A stretch of 64,000 nt of DNA from Gallionella sp. (GTDB taxonomy: Bacteria; Pseudomonadota; Gammaproteobacteria; Burkholderiales; Gallionellaceae). Shown here piece by piece: positions 30,247 to 39,868 of the stretch. Made by a program: the position numbers and the translations under genes. Numbering within the stretch: position 1 is the first letter of the stretch; every line of letters begins with the position of its first letter. Under the pieces are notes generated by a model. It did no database searches. It saw only the letters and a list, made by a program, of their open reading frames with translations, and was not told the origin of the DNA. The DNA lies in NCBI GenBank assembly GCA_028710565.1, contig JAQTTV010000001.1, positions 62,001-126,000 of the forward strand, in the 5' to 3' direction.

Positions 30247-32865
30247 TTACTCAGCAGCTTGCTTACTCGCCCGTGGTTTCGCAGGTTTTTTGACTGCGGT
30301 AGTGGCGGATTTTGCCGCCGTTTTCTTTGCTGCTGGTTTTTTAGCGGCTATCTTCTTAGGCGCAGCTTTGGGCTTAGCTTCTGTTGAGGTTTCTGTTTTT
30401 GCCTTAGCCGCTGGTTTTTTACGCGTCGTAGGGGCTTTGGCGGCTTTGGCTGCAATCAATGCCAAAGCTTGTTCCAAGGTCACCTCATCCACGCTCACGT
30501 CTTTGGGTAAGGTGGCGTTGATTTTGCCGTGTCGGGCATAAGGACCGTAGCGTCCGCTGCAAATTTCGATACTGGTTTGGTCGTCGGGGTGGTTGCCCAA
30601 TACGCGCAGCACGGTGTTGCCTTCGCGTCCTTGAGTCAATAACTCCACGGCTCGCTCCATCTCAATATCAAAGATGCTGTCGCTTTTGGGGATGGATTTG
30701 AATTTGCCGTCATGCCCAATGTAAGGGCCAAAACGTCCGATGTTGACGATGACTTTTTTGTTGGTTTCGGGGTGCAAACCGAGGTCACGCGGCAGGGACA
30801 GCAATTTCAGTGCGGTGGCTAAATCCACTTGTTCCAGCGGCAATTCTTTTGGCCACGACACGCGCTTGGGTTTGGCTTTTTCGCCCGCGACCACTTCGCC
30901 GAGTTGGACGTAATGCCCGTAAGGCCCGCGCAACAGCAGCACGGGTTGCGCCGTTTCAGGGTGCGCACCCAGCTCGATGCGTAGCGAGGCTTCCTCTTCC
31001 GTGTCGCCACTCAAACTGCGTTTGTATTTGCATTCGGGGTAGTTGGTGCAACTGACGAAGCTGCCGTAGCGGCTGAGTTTTTTCGCCAACGGTTTACCGC
31101 ATTCTGGACAGGCTTCGTCCAGCAATTCCACGGGGCGGTCGATGTTGGTTTTATCTTTGATTAAGCTAGAGAAACCTTGCCAAAATTCGTCCAATACACC
31201 TATCCAGTCGCGCTTGCCTTCAGACACTTCATCTAGCTCATCTTCGAGTCCTGCCGTGAAGTTGTAATCCACATAGCGGGTGAAATGCTCGGTCAAAAAT
31301 TTGGTGACCACGCGTCCCACATCGGTAGGAACAAAGCGTTTTTTGTCGATAATCGCGTATTCGCGGGCTTGCAAGGTAGAGATAATGGTGGCGTAAGTCG
31401 AAGGGCGACCGATGCCGTATTCTTCCAATGCCTTGACCAAACTCGCTTCCGAAAAGCGCGGCGGAGGTTGGGTAAAATGTTGTTCGCCATATAGCTTGTC
31501 CAGCGGAATGACTTCGCCTTCTACCAATGGCGGCAATTTACCGCCTTCTTCTTCGGTCGCATCATCCACGTCTTCCATATACACGCTGATAAAGCCAGGG
31601 AATACCAACACTTGTCCCGATGCGCGGAACAAGGTGTCATCGCCGCCGAGGCGAATGTCCAAACTCACCGTGTCGTAGCGGGCGGGGGTCATTTGGCATG
31701 CCAGCGTGCGTTTCCAAATCATTTCGTATAGACGCGCTTGGTCGGCGGACAAATGATTTCTGACGCTGTCTGGTGTGCGCAATATCGAAGTAGGGCGGAT
31801 CGCCTCGTGGGATTCTTGGGCGTTTTTGGTTTTACTTTTGTATTGTGGTTGATGGTTAGGTAAGTACTCGCTATCGTAATTATCCTTGATATAGCCGCGA
31901 ATTTCTTGCACTGCTTCTTGCGCCAACGTGACGGAATCGGTACGCATATAGGAAATCAAGCCGACGGTTTGTCCGCCAATATCCACTCCTTCATACAACG
32001 ATTGCGCCGTCCGCATGGTGCGTTCTGAAGTCATGCCCAATTTACGCACCGCTTCTTGTTGCAAAGTGGAAGTGGTGAATGGCGCGGCGGCGTAGCGTTG
32101 CTTGGCCTTTTTCTCCACGCGTACCACTTTAGGCGGTAATTTCGCGTCGTTCAGTTTTGCCGAAATCGCTTCGTATTCGGCTTGGCTGCCGATGCTCAGT
32201 TGCTCTACTTTTTTGCCTTGATACTGGAATAACTTAGCGGTGAAGTTGTGGAAATCCTTGTGGCTGTCCAGATGAATCGACCAGTATTCCTGAGTCTTGA
32301 AGGCTTCGATTTCCAGTTCACGTTCGACAATCAAGCGCAAGGCGGGGCTTTGCACGCGACCTGCTGAGAGTCCTGCACGGATTTTGCGCCACAACAACGG
32401 GGATAAATTAAAGCCGACCAAGTAATCCAAGGCGCGGCGCGCTTGTTGGGCATTCACCAGCGGCATGGAAATTTCACGTGGATGAGCGACGGCTTCGCGC
32501 ACGGCGGATTGGGTGATTTCATAAAACACCACGCGCTGCATCGTCTTGTTTTTTAAGGCGCGTTTGCTTTTCAGTAATTCGGCGATATGCCAAGCAATCG
32601 CTTCTCCTTCGCGGTCAGGATCGGGTGCGAGCAGGATGTGATCCACCGTCGCAGCAGCTTTGGCAATGGCATCCACGTGTTTGCTATTGCGCGCAATGGT
32701 TTCGTACTGCATGGCAAAGCCATTTTCGGTATCTACCGCGCCTGTTTTCGGCACGAGGTCTCGGACGTGTCCGTAAGAGGCAAGGACTTCATAGTCTTTG
32801 CCCAGATACTTTTGCAGCGTTTTCGCCTTGGCGGGAGATTCGACAATAAGAAGATGAGTAGCCAT
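30247..32865 (-). CDS. topA: DNA topoisomerase I
   Basis: A type IA topoisomerase that relaxes negative supercoils, 872 residues. The TOPRIM domain starts LLIVESPAKAKTLQKYLG and contains DPDREGEAIAWH. The active tyrosine is Y306 in GLISYMRTDS. One clear four-cysteine zinc module (CPECGKPLAKK ... CTNYPECKYKR) is followed by topoisomerase C-repeat modules (RFGPYIGHDGKFKS, GRYGPYARHGK). The tail is a Lys/Ala/Pro-rich histone-H1-like extension of about 70 residues, common in betaproteobacterial TopA. smg follows upstream in the same direction. Confidence 0.96.
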   Translation of the reverse strand: MATHLLIVESPAKAKTLQKYLGKDYEVLASYGHVRDLVPKTGAVDTENGFAMQYETIARNSKHVDAIAKAAATVDHILLAPDPDREGEAIAWHIAELLKSKRALKNKTMQRVVFYEITQSAVREAVAHPREISMPLVNAQQARRALDYLVGFNLSPLLWRKIRAGLSAGRVQSPALRLIVERELEIEAFKTQEYWSIHLDSHKDFHNFTAKLFQYQGKKVEQLSIGSQAEYEAISAKLNDAKLPPKVVRVEKKAKQRYAAAPFTTSTLQQEAVRKLGMTSERTMRTAQSLYEGVDIGGQTVGLISYMRTDSVTLAQEAVQEIRGYIKDNYDSEYLPNHQPQYKSKTKNAQESHEAIRPTSILRTPDSVRNHLSADQARLYEMIWKRTLACQMTPARYDTVSLDIRLGGDDTLFRASGQVLVFPGFISVYMEDVDDATEEEGGKLPPLVEGEVIPLDKLYGEQHFTQPPPRFSEASLVKALEEYGIGRPSTYATIISTLQAREYAIIDKKRFVPTDVGRVVTKFLTEHFTRYVDYNFTAGLEDELDEVSEGKRDWIGVLDEFWQGFSSLIKDKTNIDRPVELLDEACPECGKPLAKKLSRYGSFVSCTNYPECKYKRSLSGDTEEEASLRIELGAHPETAQPVLLLRGPYGHYVQLGEVVAGEKAKPKRVSWPKELPLEQVDLATALKLLSLPRDLGLHPETNKKVIVNIGRFGPYIGHDGKFKSIPKSDSIFDIEMERAVELLTQGREGNTVLRVLGNHPDDQTSIEICSGRYGPYARHGKINATLPKDVSVDEVTLEQALALIAAKAAKAPTTRKKPAAKAKTETSTEAKPKAAPKKIAAKKPAAKKTAAKSATTAVKKPAKPRASKQAAE

Positions 32866-32876
32866 GCGTAGAGTAT

Positions 32877-33332
32877 TTAGTGTAATTGCGAGGAATGTAA
32901 GGGTGTGATCAATTCTTCAATCAGCAATGGATCGAGTTCTTGATGGCGATTCCAGAGTACCATCAACATAATAAGTTTGAGTTTGTCTAAGCCCAGTTGG
33001 GATTGTTGCAATGCAATCGCACGGTCAACAATCATCTCACGTTCTACCGCAGAAATGAGTTTTTGCTGTTCAGCGAACAATAAAAACTGACGTGCTTCTT
33101 GACTGATGCGTTTTAATTCCACCTCTGCAAAGCAACGTAGCCCAGCGTGTTCCAGCGAAGCAGGATAGCTATCGGCGGTTTGGGCTTGCAAAGCGGACAG
33201 CCACGTTAAAGCCTCATCAATTTCGTCACCTTCAAAGCCCGCTGCGGAAAGTTTGCGCGATAGCTTTTCTGGAGGCGGATAACTGCCTGCGTCGAAATAA
33301 CTTTCAAACAGATACATGAGAATTTCAAACAT
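32877..33332 (-). CDS. smg: Smg / DUF494 family protein
   Basis: 151 residues matching the Smg family: MFEILMYLFESYFD at the N-terminus, then the middle segment LSAAGFEGDEIDEALTWL and the C-terminal DKLKLIMLMVLWNR. The family is found beside dprA and topA in many proteobacteria. Its function is unknown; E. coli Smg is a small cytosolic protein. It lies between topA and dprA on the same strand. A 160-bp heptad-repeat element separates it from dprA. Confidence 0.9.
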   Translation of the reverse strand: MFEILMYLFESYFDAGSYPPPEKLSRKLSAAGFEGDEIDEALTWLSALQAQTADSYPASLEHAGLRCFAEVELKRISQEARQFLLFAEQQKLISAVEREMIVDRAIALQQSQLGLDKLKLIMLMVLWNRHQELDPLLIEELITPLHSSQLH

Positions 33333-33363
33333 AATAGTTGTAGTTTTAAGGTGTTGCGTTATT

Positions 33364-33524
33364 TAGTCGCTAGTCTCTAGCTGTTAGTCGTTAGTTTTTA
33401 GTTAGGGGGTAATCTAAGTATCTCTAGCTGAATATATTTCAAATGGTGGACGCGCTGCGCTTATCCACCCTACCAACTAACCGCTATCAACTAACGACTA
33501 GCAGCTAACAACTAACCGCTAATG
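33364..33524. repeat. Composite heptad-repeat element A (between dprA and smg)
   Basis: Six heptads of TAGTCGY type run 33364-33405 (TAGTCGC, TAGTCTC, TAGCTGT, TAGTCGT, TAGTTTT, TAGTTAG). Seven inverse heptads of ACTAACS type run 33476-33524. Between them is a different palindrome around GGTGGACGCGCTGCGCTTAT (33445 on). The arms could fold into one long cruciform. The dprA stop codon lies inside the last heptad. Confidence 0.85.
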
Positions 33525-34607
33525 CGTTCGTTGATATAAGCCGCCAGGCAGGGTATGCACCCGCCCATTCAGCTCCAGCGTCAACAGCATGGCGGATAGC
33601 TGGCTAATCGTCAAGCCGCTACGTGAGCAGAGGGTGTCTAAATCGACGGCATCGTAGCCTAAATGCGTCAGTAAATTGGCATCTGAGTTAGTAAGCGTCT
33701 CAGTCTCGGCGGCGGGAAGACAGATGGGCGAGGGGTGAAACAGACTCCCTAGCTCTTCGAGAACATCTTGTGCCGATTCCACCAGCTTCGCCCCTTGTTT
33801 AATCAGCGCGTGACAGCCCTTGCTTTGCGGTGCGTGGATAGAGCCTGGAATGGCGAATACGTCGCGGTTTTGTTCCATCGCCAAACGCGCAGTAATCAGC
33901 GAGCCGCTTTGCAATGAGGCTTCCACCACCAAACACCCTAAACTCATGCCGCTAATCAGCCGATTGCGGCGTGGAAAGTTGGCAGGTAAAGGCGGCGTAC
34001 CCAAGGCAAATTCTGAAATCAGCAGACCTTGGTCGGCCAAGGTATGCGCTAACTCACGATGTGATGCGGGATAAATTCTGTCCAACCCTGTGCCGACCAC
34101 GGCGATGCTGCTGCCTTGAGCACGCAATGCGCCACGATGGGCGGCGGCATCTATGCCATGCGCCATGCCACTGATGATGCACAAGCCTGCGTCACTGAGG
34201 GCTTGCGCAAAGGCTTCTGCGTTATTTTTACCTTGTGGTGTGGCGGTGCGACTCCCCACAATGGCGAGTGCGGGCTGGTTGAGTAAATCGCGCTGTCCTT
34301 TGACATACAACAAAATGGGCGGATCGGCGATATTCAACAAGGCTTGCGGATAATCCGCATCCGCAAGGGTGACGATGTGATTGCGCTCATCTTGCAACCA
34401 TGAAGCCGCGACGACAAGTGCTTCATTCTCCATGCCTTTGCCGATTTCCGTTGCTATATTGGCTTTGACATGATCCCTGAGTTGGCTAGTCGGCGCGGCA
34501 AAAATCGCTTCTGGTGAACCGAATTGTTTGAGCAGCTTACGCGCGGAATCGCCACCGAGTCCGCGTATCAGGCTGAGTGCCAACCAAGCCTTGAGTGCCG
34601 CGTCCAT
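33519..34607 (-). CDS. dprA: DNA-processing protein DprA
   Basis: Loads RecA on single-stranded DNA taken up during natural transformation. The 362-residue protein has an N-terminal helical part (about 1-70), the Rossmann-like domain with VGSRTATPQGK, ISGMAHGIDAAAHRGAL, TGLDRIYPASH and FPRRNRLISGMS, and a C-terminal winged-helix (DJ/DprA-C) domain. The stop TAG comes from the first unit of the downstream heptad repeat, so the last residues (GGLYQRTH) may differ from relatives. It starts one base after the LysM-protein stop, so the two genes are co-transcribed. Confidence 0.94.
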   Translation of the reverse strand: MDAALKAWLALSLIRGLGGDSARKLLKQFGSPEAIFAAPTSQLRDHVKANIATEIGKGMENEALVVAASWLQDERNHIVTLADADYPQALLNIADPPILLYVKGQRDLLNQPALAIVGSRTATPQGKNNAEAFAQALSDAGLCIISGMAHGIDAAAHRGALRAQGSSIAVVGTGLDRIYPASHRELAHTLADQGLLISEFALGTPPLPANFPRRNRLISGMSLGCLVVEASLQSGSLITARLAMEQNRDVFAIPGSIHAPQSKGCHALIKQGAKLVESAQDVLEELGSLFHPSPICLPAAETETLTNSDANLLTHLGYDAVDLDTLCSRSGLTISQLSAMLLTLELNGRVHTLPGGLYQRTH

Positions 34608-34608
34608 G

Positions 34609-35646
34609 TTAGGGAGTTTGGGCGCGATCCAGTAAGGTAACAGGCAAACGCGTTTCCATCACCAAGGCGTAAGCCACTTTGTTAAAGACGCGGAATACAA
34701 ACAGCAATCCGTTGCGTTCGTCGGGTAAGTTGACATCATTCCCTTGGTATTGCACGGTCTTTCCCGCTTTGTACAAAGCTAATACGTGACCGACCTTCAG
34801 CCCATCTCGTGCACCTTTGTTGAGGGTAATGATGCTGTTCTGGCTGGCTTGGGTCGAACTGCCGTAAATGGAGATGACTTTGCTTTCTATCATGCCTTCA
34901 GGTGCGCGAGGTAGATAGTGGCTGGTCAATTCCTCTTTAAATGGCACCAGACGCGCACCTCTTTCAATTTCTAGACGACTCTTGGTAACGCGAACGGTGC
35001 TGGGTTCATCAATTTTGCTAGGATCTGCGAATTTGACGACCTTGACGTCGCCTAAATAGGTGACTTCGTACCCCAAGATCTCTTCGGTTTCAGGATCGAC
35101 TAAGGGTTTTGAGGGTTGATAAGCCTGCCATTTCGTGCCCTGGTCGGCCGTGAGTCCGCTTGCATAGCCTAACTCTCCTTCGCCTAGTACCACGCGCTGT
35201 TCCTGTAATGCGACTATCATTGGGGCGGTTTCTAGATCATTTTCTTCCACCGCTAAAGGTTGGGCTAAAAACGGATTCAGTGCGCGCGAAGGAATGCTGA
35301 AAATGGGATCGTTGCTTTCCATGCGTGCTGTCGGTGATAGTTTCACCGTGCCGTCGGCCATCTTGACTTCTCCAGAGACCGTTGCAATTTGGAGCTTGCC
35401 TGCATTGCGATCAAATCGAATCACATTGCCAGGGTAAATCCAGTGCGGGTCTTTAATGTCGTTTTGGTTCACGTCCCACAATTGGGGCCATTTCCATGGG
35501 TCTTTAAAAAACAGATTGGAGATGCCCCAAAGTGTGTCACCTTTCACCACAACGTGTTGATCTGGCGCGTCAGGACGGAATTCGGGTTGGGCTGCCGAGG
35601 CGATGGCAGGCAATAAAAAGCAAATCAGCGATATAATCTTGCGCAT
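34609..35646 (-). CDS. LysM peptidoglycan-binding domain protein, secreted
   Basis: 345 residues. The signal peptide is MRKIISLICFLLPAIASA, and a single LysM domain follows (residues 33-80: HVVVKGDTLWGISNLFFKDPWKWPQLWDVN ... YPGNVIRF). The rest is a beta-rich domain of unknown fold with a conserved ITLNKGARDGLKVGHVLALY segment. This type regularly precedes dprA in betaproteobacteria. It probably binds the cell wall. The ATG at 35646 was chosen because it gives a proper signal peptide; the upstream 23 codons lack conservation. It is divergent from def. Confidence 0.87.
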   Translation of the reverse strand: MRKIISLICFLLPAIASAAQPEFRPDAPDQHVVVKGDTLWGISNLFFKDPWKWPQLWDVNQNDIKDPHWIYPGNVIRFDRNAGKLQIATVSGEVKMADGTVKLSPTARMESNDPIFSIPSRALNPFLAQPLAVEENDLETAPMIVALQEQRVVLGEGELGYASGLTADQGTKWQAYQPSKPLVDPETEEILGYEVTYLGDVKVVKFADPSKIDEPSTVRVTKSRLEIERGARLVPFKEELTSHYLPRAPEGMIESKVISIYGSSTQASQNSIITLNKGARDGLKVGHVLALYKAGKTVQYQGNDVNLPDERNGLLFVFRVFNKVAYALVMETRLPVTLLDRAQTP

Positions 35647-35744
35647 GAAAGTGTCCCGCAGAGTGTAAAAGAAAGGCGAAGGGATGTTGCCGCGCCAAAT
35701 TTTGCCTCTAGTCATCTAAATAAGCAAGCATTCATGGAATTCGC

Positions 35745-36248
35745 ATGGCCATACTTAAAATTTTGCAGTACCCAGATCCTCGATTACAAAAAATTGCCCA
35801 ACCTGTAAAACAGGTGACGGACAGCACGCGCAAACTGATACGCGACATGGCAGAAACCATGTATGCAGCCCCTGGGGTGGGCTTAGCTGCGACCCAAGTG
35901 GACGTGCATCAGCAGATTATCATTGCTGATATTTCTGAAAAGCATAATCAGCTTTTGGTGTTGATTAACCCCAAATTGCTGGCGCAAAGTGGCGATGAAG
36001 AAAGTGAAGAGGGCTGTTTATCCGTGCCTGGCATTTACGAAAAAGTACAGCGTGCCGAGAAAATTACCGTCAGCGCGCTGAATGAACGCGGAGTTGAATT
36101 TACCTTGGAAGCCGATGGTTTTCTAGCCGTGTGTATCCAGCATGAGATCGATCATTTGTACGGCAAAGTATTTGTCGATCATTTGTCGCAACTCAAACAG
36201 GGTCGCATACGCGCCAAGTTGATTAAACGGCAACGGGAGAATATGTGA
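35745..36248 (+). CDS. def: Peptide deformylase
   Basis: Removes the formyl group from new proteins, with a catalytic metal. The 167-residue protein has the three family motifs: [17 protein letters not shown] (metal cysteine) and [15 protein letters not shown] (metal histidines and catalytic Glu). It starts at the ATG at 35745. Its stop TGA lies within the first heptad (TGTGAAA) of the following repeat. The usual partner fmt follows after about 100 bases. Confidence 0.96.
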   Translation: MAILKILQYPDPRLQKIAQPVKQVTDSTRKLIRDMAETMYAAPGVGLAATQVDVHQQIIIADISEKHNQLLVLINPKLLAQSGDEESEEGCLSVPGIYEKVQRAEKITVSALNERGVEFTLEADGFLAVCIQHEIDHLYGKVFVDHLSQLKQGRIRAKLIKRQRENM

Positions 36249-36340
36249 AACGTGAAAAACATGAGTATGCAACGGTTTGTTTCACGTTTCACCCTTCTCG
36301 TTTCACCAAAAATATACAACGATTTGTTTCACCTTTCACC
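36244..36340. repeat. Heptad-repeat element B (between def and fmt)
   Basis: TGTGAAA and CGTGAAA (36244-36257) are inverted as TTTCACG, TTTCACC, CTTCTCG, TTTCACC (36280-36307) and again TTTCACC twice (36327-36340). The segments GCAACGGTTTGTTTCACGTTT and ACAACGATTTGTTTCACCTTT (from about 36269 and 36316) are direct near-copies. It is related to element D after hemD. Confidence 0.85.
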
Positions 36341-36349
36341 TAAAAAAAC

Positions 36350-37291
36350 ATGAAAATAGTCTTCGCAGGTACGCCTGATTTTGCAGCGGAAGCGTTAGCT
36401 GCGTTATTGCCCGAACATGAAGTCGTGGCGGTATTGACGCAGCCAGACCGTCCCGCAGGGCGTGGGATGCAGCTTGCCGCCAGTCCTGTTAAACAACTGG
36501 CTTTGCAACATGGCTTGACCGTGATGCAGCCCACGACCTTAAGAACCGACGAAGCAGTGCAAGCGATTGCCGCGCTGAATGCCGATGTGATGGTGGTGGC
36601 GGCTTACGGGCTGATTTTGCCGCAAAACGTTTTGAGCTTGCCGCGCCTAGGCTGTTTGAATATCCACGCGTCCTTGCTGCCTCGTTGGCGCGGTGCCGCC
36701 CCCATTCAACGGGCGATACAAGCGGGCGATACAGCAACAGGCATCACCATTATGCAAATGGATGTGGGGCTAGACACGGGCGATATGCTGCTGCGCGAGA
36801 TCACGCCTATTTCCGCAACCGACACCGCCGCCACTTTGCACGACAAACTCGCAGAACAAGGCGCGCACAGCATCGTCCAAGCTTTGCGCCAATTGCCGCA
36901 ACTCACTGCCGAAAAGCAAGATGCGACACTCGCGACCTACGCCAGCAAGCTGTTAAAAAGCGAAGCGATGATAGACTGGAGCTTGGATGCGCATGTGATT
37001 GAACGCACGGTGCGCGCTTTCAACCCTTTTCCCACCTGCCAAACGCTGTACCAAGGCGCGATGCTCAAAGTCTGGCAAAGCAGCGTGGTGGCAGGTGTGA
37101 CAGGGCAAGCAGGTGAAATCCTCGCCCTAGACAAACACGGCATCACCGTTGCCTGCGGGCAACACGGATTGCGACTGGAAACCGTCCAACGGGCAGGCGG
37201 AAAACCCCAAGCGGCGGGACAATTGGCGCAGGGGATGAAGGTGGGGGAAAAACTAGGGGAAGAGGAAAGGGAGAAGAGGGAAGGGACGTAG
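36350..37291 (+). CDS. fmt: Methionyl-tRNA formyltransferase
   Basis: Formylates initiator Met-tRNA. The 313-residue protein starts [20 protein letters not shown] and carries the formyl-transfer motif ([21 protein letters not shown]) and the [17 protein letters not shown] region. The C-terminal tRNA-binding domain follows. The last dozen residues ([13 protein letters not shown]) are encoded by a purine-rich 7-base repeat run, and the TAG stop lies within a dispersed palindromic repeat, so the tail looks locally rewritten. Function is likely retained. Confidence 0.95.
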   Translation: MKIVFAGTPDFAAEALAALLPEHEVVAVLTQPDRPAGRGMQLAASPVKQLALQHGLTVMQPTTLRTDEAVQAIAALNADVMVVAAYGLILPQNVLSLPRLGCLNIHASLLPRWRGAAPIQRAIQAGDTATGITIMQMDVGLDTGDMLLREITPISATDTAATLHDKLAEQGAHSIVQALRQLPQLTAEKQDATLATYASKLLKSEAMIDWSLDAHVIERTVRAFNPFPTCQTLYQGAMLKVWQSSVVAGVTGQAGEILALDKHGITVACGQHGLRLETVQRAGGKPQAAGQLAQGMKVGEKLGEEEREKREGT

Positions 37292-37309
37292 GTGCGAATT
37301 CATTCGCAC
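37256..37309. repeat. Purine heptads plus dispersed palindrome at the fmt 3' end
   Basis: GGGGAAG, AGGAAAG, GGAGAAG and AGGGAAG (37256-37283) are four successive 7-base units of one type. They are followed by GTAGGTGCGAATTCATTCGC (37288 on), a palindrome also present as an inverted pair in the atpQ-atpR spacer. Confidence 0.7.
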
Positions 37310-37340
37310 GATGTATGTTTGTCATCCAATGGAGAAATAC

Positions 37341-37925
37341 ATGGAAACGGCTATCTTTGGACTTGCTGGTGTAGTGCTTGGAGCTTTGCTAACAATTGCC
37401 AAAGAATGGTGGTTTCAGCGCAGTAAAAACAAGAAGGATGCTGAGTATTTATCAATTCAAGTGTTGTGTCGCCTTGAGCAGTACATTTGGGAGTGTGCGG
37501 ATGTTGCAGGAGACGATGGGCTTTGCTGTGGTCAGCTAAACAAAGACGGAAGGCTCCAAGCCCAAGTTAAGACTACAAAATTTGAACCTGAGTTATTAAA
37601 CGTTGAGTGGAAATCAATACCTCCGAATTTGATGTACGGAATTTTAGATTTTCCTAATCAAGCAATATTGGCGAACAGATATATCGCCGAGGTTTTTGAA
37701 AGCTGTGATGACGGCGAAGGGTTTGACGAGCGACAGGTTCAGTATGCAAAAATCGGCATTGCAGCAGCAGAATTGGCTGCAAAATTGCGCAAACATGTAG
37801 GATTGCCCGTTAAAAAATATGGCGAATGGAATCCTGTACGTTATATGGAACAAGTTGAACAACACAGAATAAAAATAGAAGCCTTGCAGGCAGCCAAGTT
37901 AGGCGATCAGTCTGCTTCGGCTTAA
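37341..37925 (+). CDS. Hypothetical protein with N-terminal membrane anchor
   Basis: 194 residues, not recognised. An N-terminal hydrophobic helix (ETAIFGLAGVVLGALLTIAKEWWFQ) is followed by a soluble, mostly helical domain with cysteines at ECADVAGDDGLCC. The ATG at 37341 follows GGAGAAATAC; two upstream ATGs in frame have no ribosome site. The gene sits between fmt and rsmB, which are usually adjacent or near-adjacent in betaproteobacteria, and is preceded by repeats. It therefore looks like an insertion. Similar single-anchor proteins of unknown function occur in mobile regions, so phage or island origin is possible. Confidence 0.65.
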   Translation: METAIFGLAGVVLGALLTIAKEWWFQRSKNKKDAEYLSIQVLCRLEQYIWECADVAGDDGLCCGQLNKDGRLQAQVKTTKFEPELLNVEWKSIPPNLMYGILDFPNQAILANRYIAEVFESCDDGEGFDERQVQYAKIGIAAAELAAKLRKHVGLPVKKYGEWNPVRYMEQVEQHRIKIEALQAAKLGDQSASA

Positions 37926-37974
37926 TGTGCTACAAAATCCCATTACCATTTACACTTTAATTTTAGGAATCTAA

Positions 37975-39252
37975 ATGCAACAAATACAACTTACCGCTGC
38001 GCATTTGGTTCAGCAAGTGCTGGAAAATGGACGAAATTTGAATCAAATTTTGGAGGATACCTTGCGCAATAAGACGGCTTGGAAGTCGTCGGAGCGGGGG
38101 GCGTTGCAGGATTTGAGTTTCGGGACGTTGCGGTTTTATGGGCAGTTGCGGGGGGTGTTAGGGCAGTTATTGGAAAAGCCGTTGGAAGATCAGCGCATCG
38201 TGTTTGTGTTATTGGTGGCGTTGTATCAGTTGCAATATAGCAAAGCGGGGCAGCACGCGGTGGTGGATCAGGCGGTGCAGGCGGTGCGCACCTTGAATCA
38301 GCGCATGAGCGGCTTGGCGAATGCCGTGCTGCGCAATTTTTTGCGCAATCAAGAGGCTTTGATGCTCGGGGCGGAGCGCACGCCTGAAGGCAAGTTTAGC
38401 CACGCGGCGTGGTGGATAGATATGTTGACCGCGCAATATGGTAAAGAAGTGGCTGCCCAAATTTTGGCGGTGGGCAATCAGCATCCGCCGATGACCTTGC
38501 GGGTGAATGTGCGTCAACACACGGTCGATCAATACGCGGAGTTGCTGGCGAATGAAGGACAATCTGGGCAATTTGTTGCCCCTGATGCGCTGCTGTTGGA
38601 TCAGCCTGTTTCCGTGGATAAATTACCTGGCTTTTTTGACGGCTGGGTGTCGGTGCAGGATGCGGGCGCGCAATGTGCGGCGGGTTTGTTAGATGTCAAA
38701 GATGGCATGAGAGTGTTGGATGCCTGTGCTGCGCCTGGCGGCAAAACCGCACATTTGTTGGAGTTGTACGAGTTGGATTTGTGGGCGGTGGATAAAGATG
38801 CCAAACGTCTGCATCGCGTGGACGAGAATTTGCAACGTTTGCATTTACAGGCGAAATTGGTGCTTGGCGATGCGGAACTGCCGTCGCAATGGTGGAATGG
38901 CAAGCCGTTTGACCGCATTTTGGCGGATGTGCCGTGCTCTGCATCGGGTGTGGTGCGCCGTCATCCCGACATCAAATGGCTGCGCCGCCGCGAAGATATT
39001 TCTGCTTTCGCTAGGCAACAACTGGATATTGTGCAAGCCTTGTGGAGCACCTTGGCGGTTGGTGGGAAAATGTTGTATGTGACGTGTTCAGTGTTTTCGC
39101 AAGAAAACGAAGGTGTGATCGCGGCATTTCTTGCCAAACAAAAAGATGCGACGCGTTTGCCGATACGCTTACCCAATGGCAGTACGGGGCAATTAGTGCC
39201 TAGCGATTTACAAGATGGTTTCTTTTATGCCTTGTTGCAAAAGAATAGCTAA
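37975..39252 (+). CDS. rsmB: 16S rRNA (cytosine-967-C5)-methyltransferase RsmB
   Basis: Methylates C967 of 16S rRNA. 425 residues: an N-terminal NusB-like RNA-binding domain (about 1-140), then the SAM-dependent methyltransferase with LDACAAPGGKTAHLLEL (SAM site), DRILADVPCSASGVVRRHPDIKW (first catalytic Cys) and MLYVTCSVFSQENE (second Cys, nucleophile). All key residues are present. Its 3' end overlaps the DUF4390 gene. It stands in the conserved cluster with ntrY/ntrX. Confidence 0.95.
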   Translation: MQQIQLTAAHLVQQVLENGRNLNQILEDTLRNKTAWKSSERGALQDLSFGTLRFYGQLRGVLGQLLEKPLEDQRIVFVLLVALYQLQYSKAGQHAVVDQAVQAVRTLNQRMSGLANAVLRNFLRNQEALMLGAERTPEGKFSHAAWWIDMLTAQYGKEVAAQILAVGNQHPPMTLRVNVRQHTVDQYAELLANEGQSGQFVAPDALLLDQPVSVDKLPGFFDGWVSVQDAGAQCAAGLLDVKDGMRVLDACAAPGGKTAHLLELYELDLWAVDKDAKRLHRVDENLQRLHLQAKLVLGDAELPSQWWNGKPFDRILADVPCSASGVVRRHPDIKWLRRREDISAFARQQLDIVQALWSTLAVGGKMLYVTCSVFSQENEGVIAAFLAKQKDATRLPIRLPNGSTGQLVPSDLQDGFFYALLQKNS

Positions 39253-39868
39253 TACGCCGTTTGCGGCGGGATGGCAATACAACCTGCATCGCTTAGTGCG
39301 TTGCGGGCTGTGGCTGTTACTGCTGGCGTGGGGTAGCGTGGTTTACGCCGACAGTATCTCCGTCAATAAAACGGATGTGCGGGTGAGTGAGGATAGCTAC
39401 CAGTTAGCTGCAGAATTTAATATTCGTCTTAACTCGGTGGTTGAACAAGCCTTGTCACATGGCGTGGCAATTTACTTTGTGAGCGAATTTAGTGTGACGC
39501 GCTCGCGTTGGTATTGGTTTGATGAAGAAGTCATCAAGAGTGAACATGTGATCAAATTGTCCTATAACGTACTGACGCGACAATATCGCATTTCGCATGG
39601 TGCGTTGTATCAAAATTTCCCGACTTTAGAAGAAGCCTTGCAGATTATGCAAAGGCAAAGTTCACCCCCTATTTCCATTGATGTCATGAAAAAGGCAGGT
39701 CATTATCTGGCAGGTGCTCGGCTGAGATTGGATATTGAACAATTGCCTAAATTGCTGCAAGTGAATGCACTGACCAGTAAAGATTGGGATTTAGACACTG
39801 ACTGGTTTCGCTGGGTGATACGTCCTGACGACATTGCGGCTCGCCAACCTAGTGAGGCTGTGCGTTGA
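39215..39868 (+). CDS. DUF4390 domain-containing exported protein
   Basis: 217 residues. A membrane or signal helix (VRCGLWLLLLAWGSVVYA) ends near residue 45, and the DUF4390 domain follows with conserved VEQALSHGVAIYFVSEFSVTRSRWYWFDE, LSYNVLTRQYRIS and WFRWVI. The start lies within rsmB: ATG at 39215 or 39227. The overlap with ntrY (TTGA, 39865-39868) and the constant linkage to ntrYX suggest a link to envelope or nitrogen/redox signalling, but its function is not known. Confidence 0.85.
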   Translation: MVSFMPCCKRIANTPFAAGWQYNLHRLVRCGLWLLLLAWGSVVYADSISVNKTDVRVSEDSYQLAAEFNIRLNSVVEQALSHGVAIYFVSEFSVTRSRWYWFDEEVIKSEHVIKLSYNVLTRQYRISHGALYQNFPTLEEALQIMQRQSSPPISIDVMKKAGHYLAGARLRLDIEQLPKLLQVNALTSKDWDLDTDWFRWVIRPDDIAARQPSEAVR

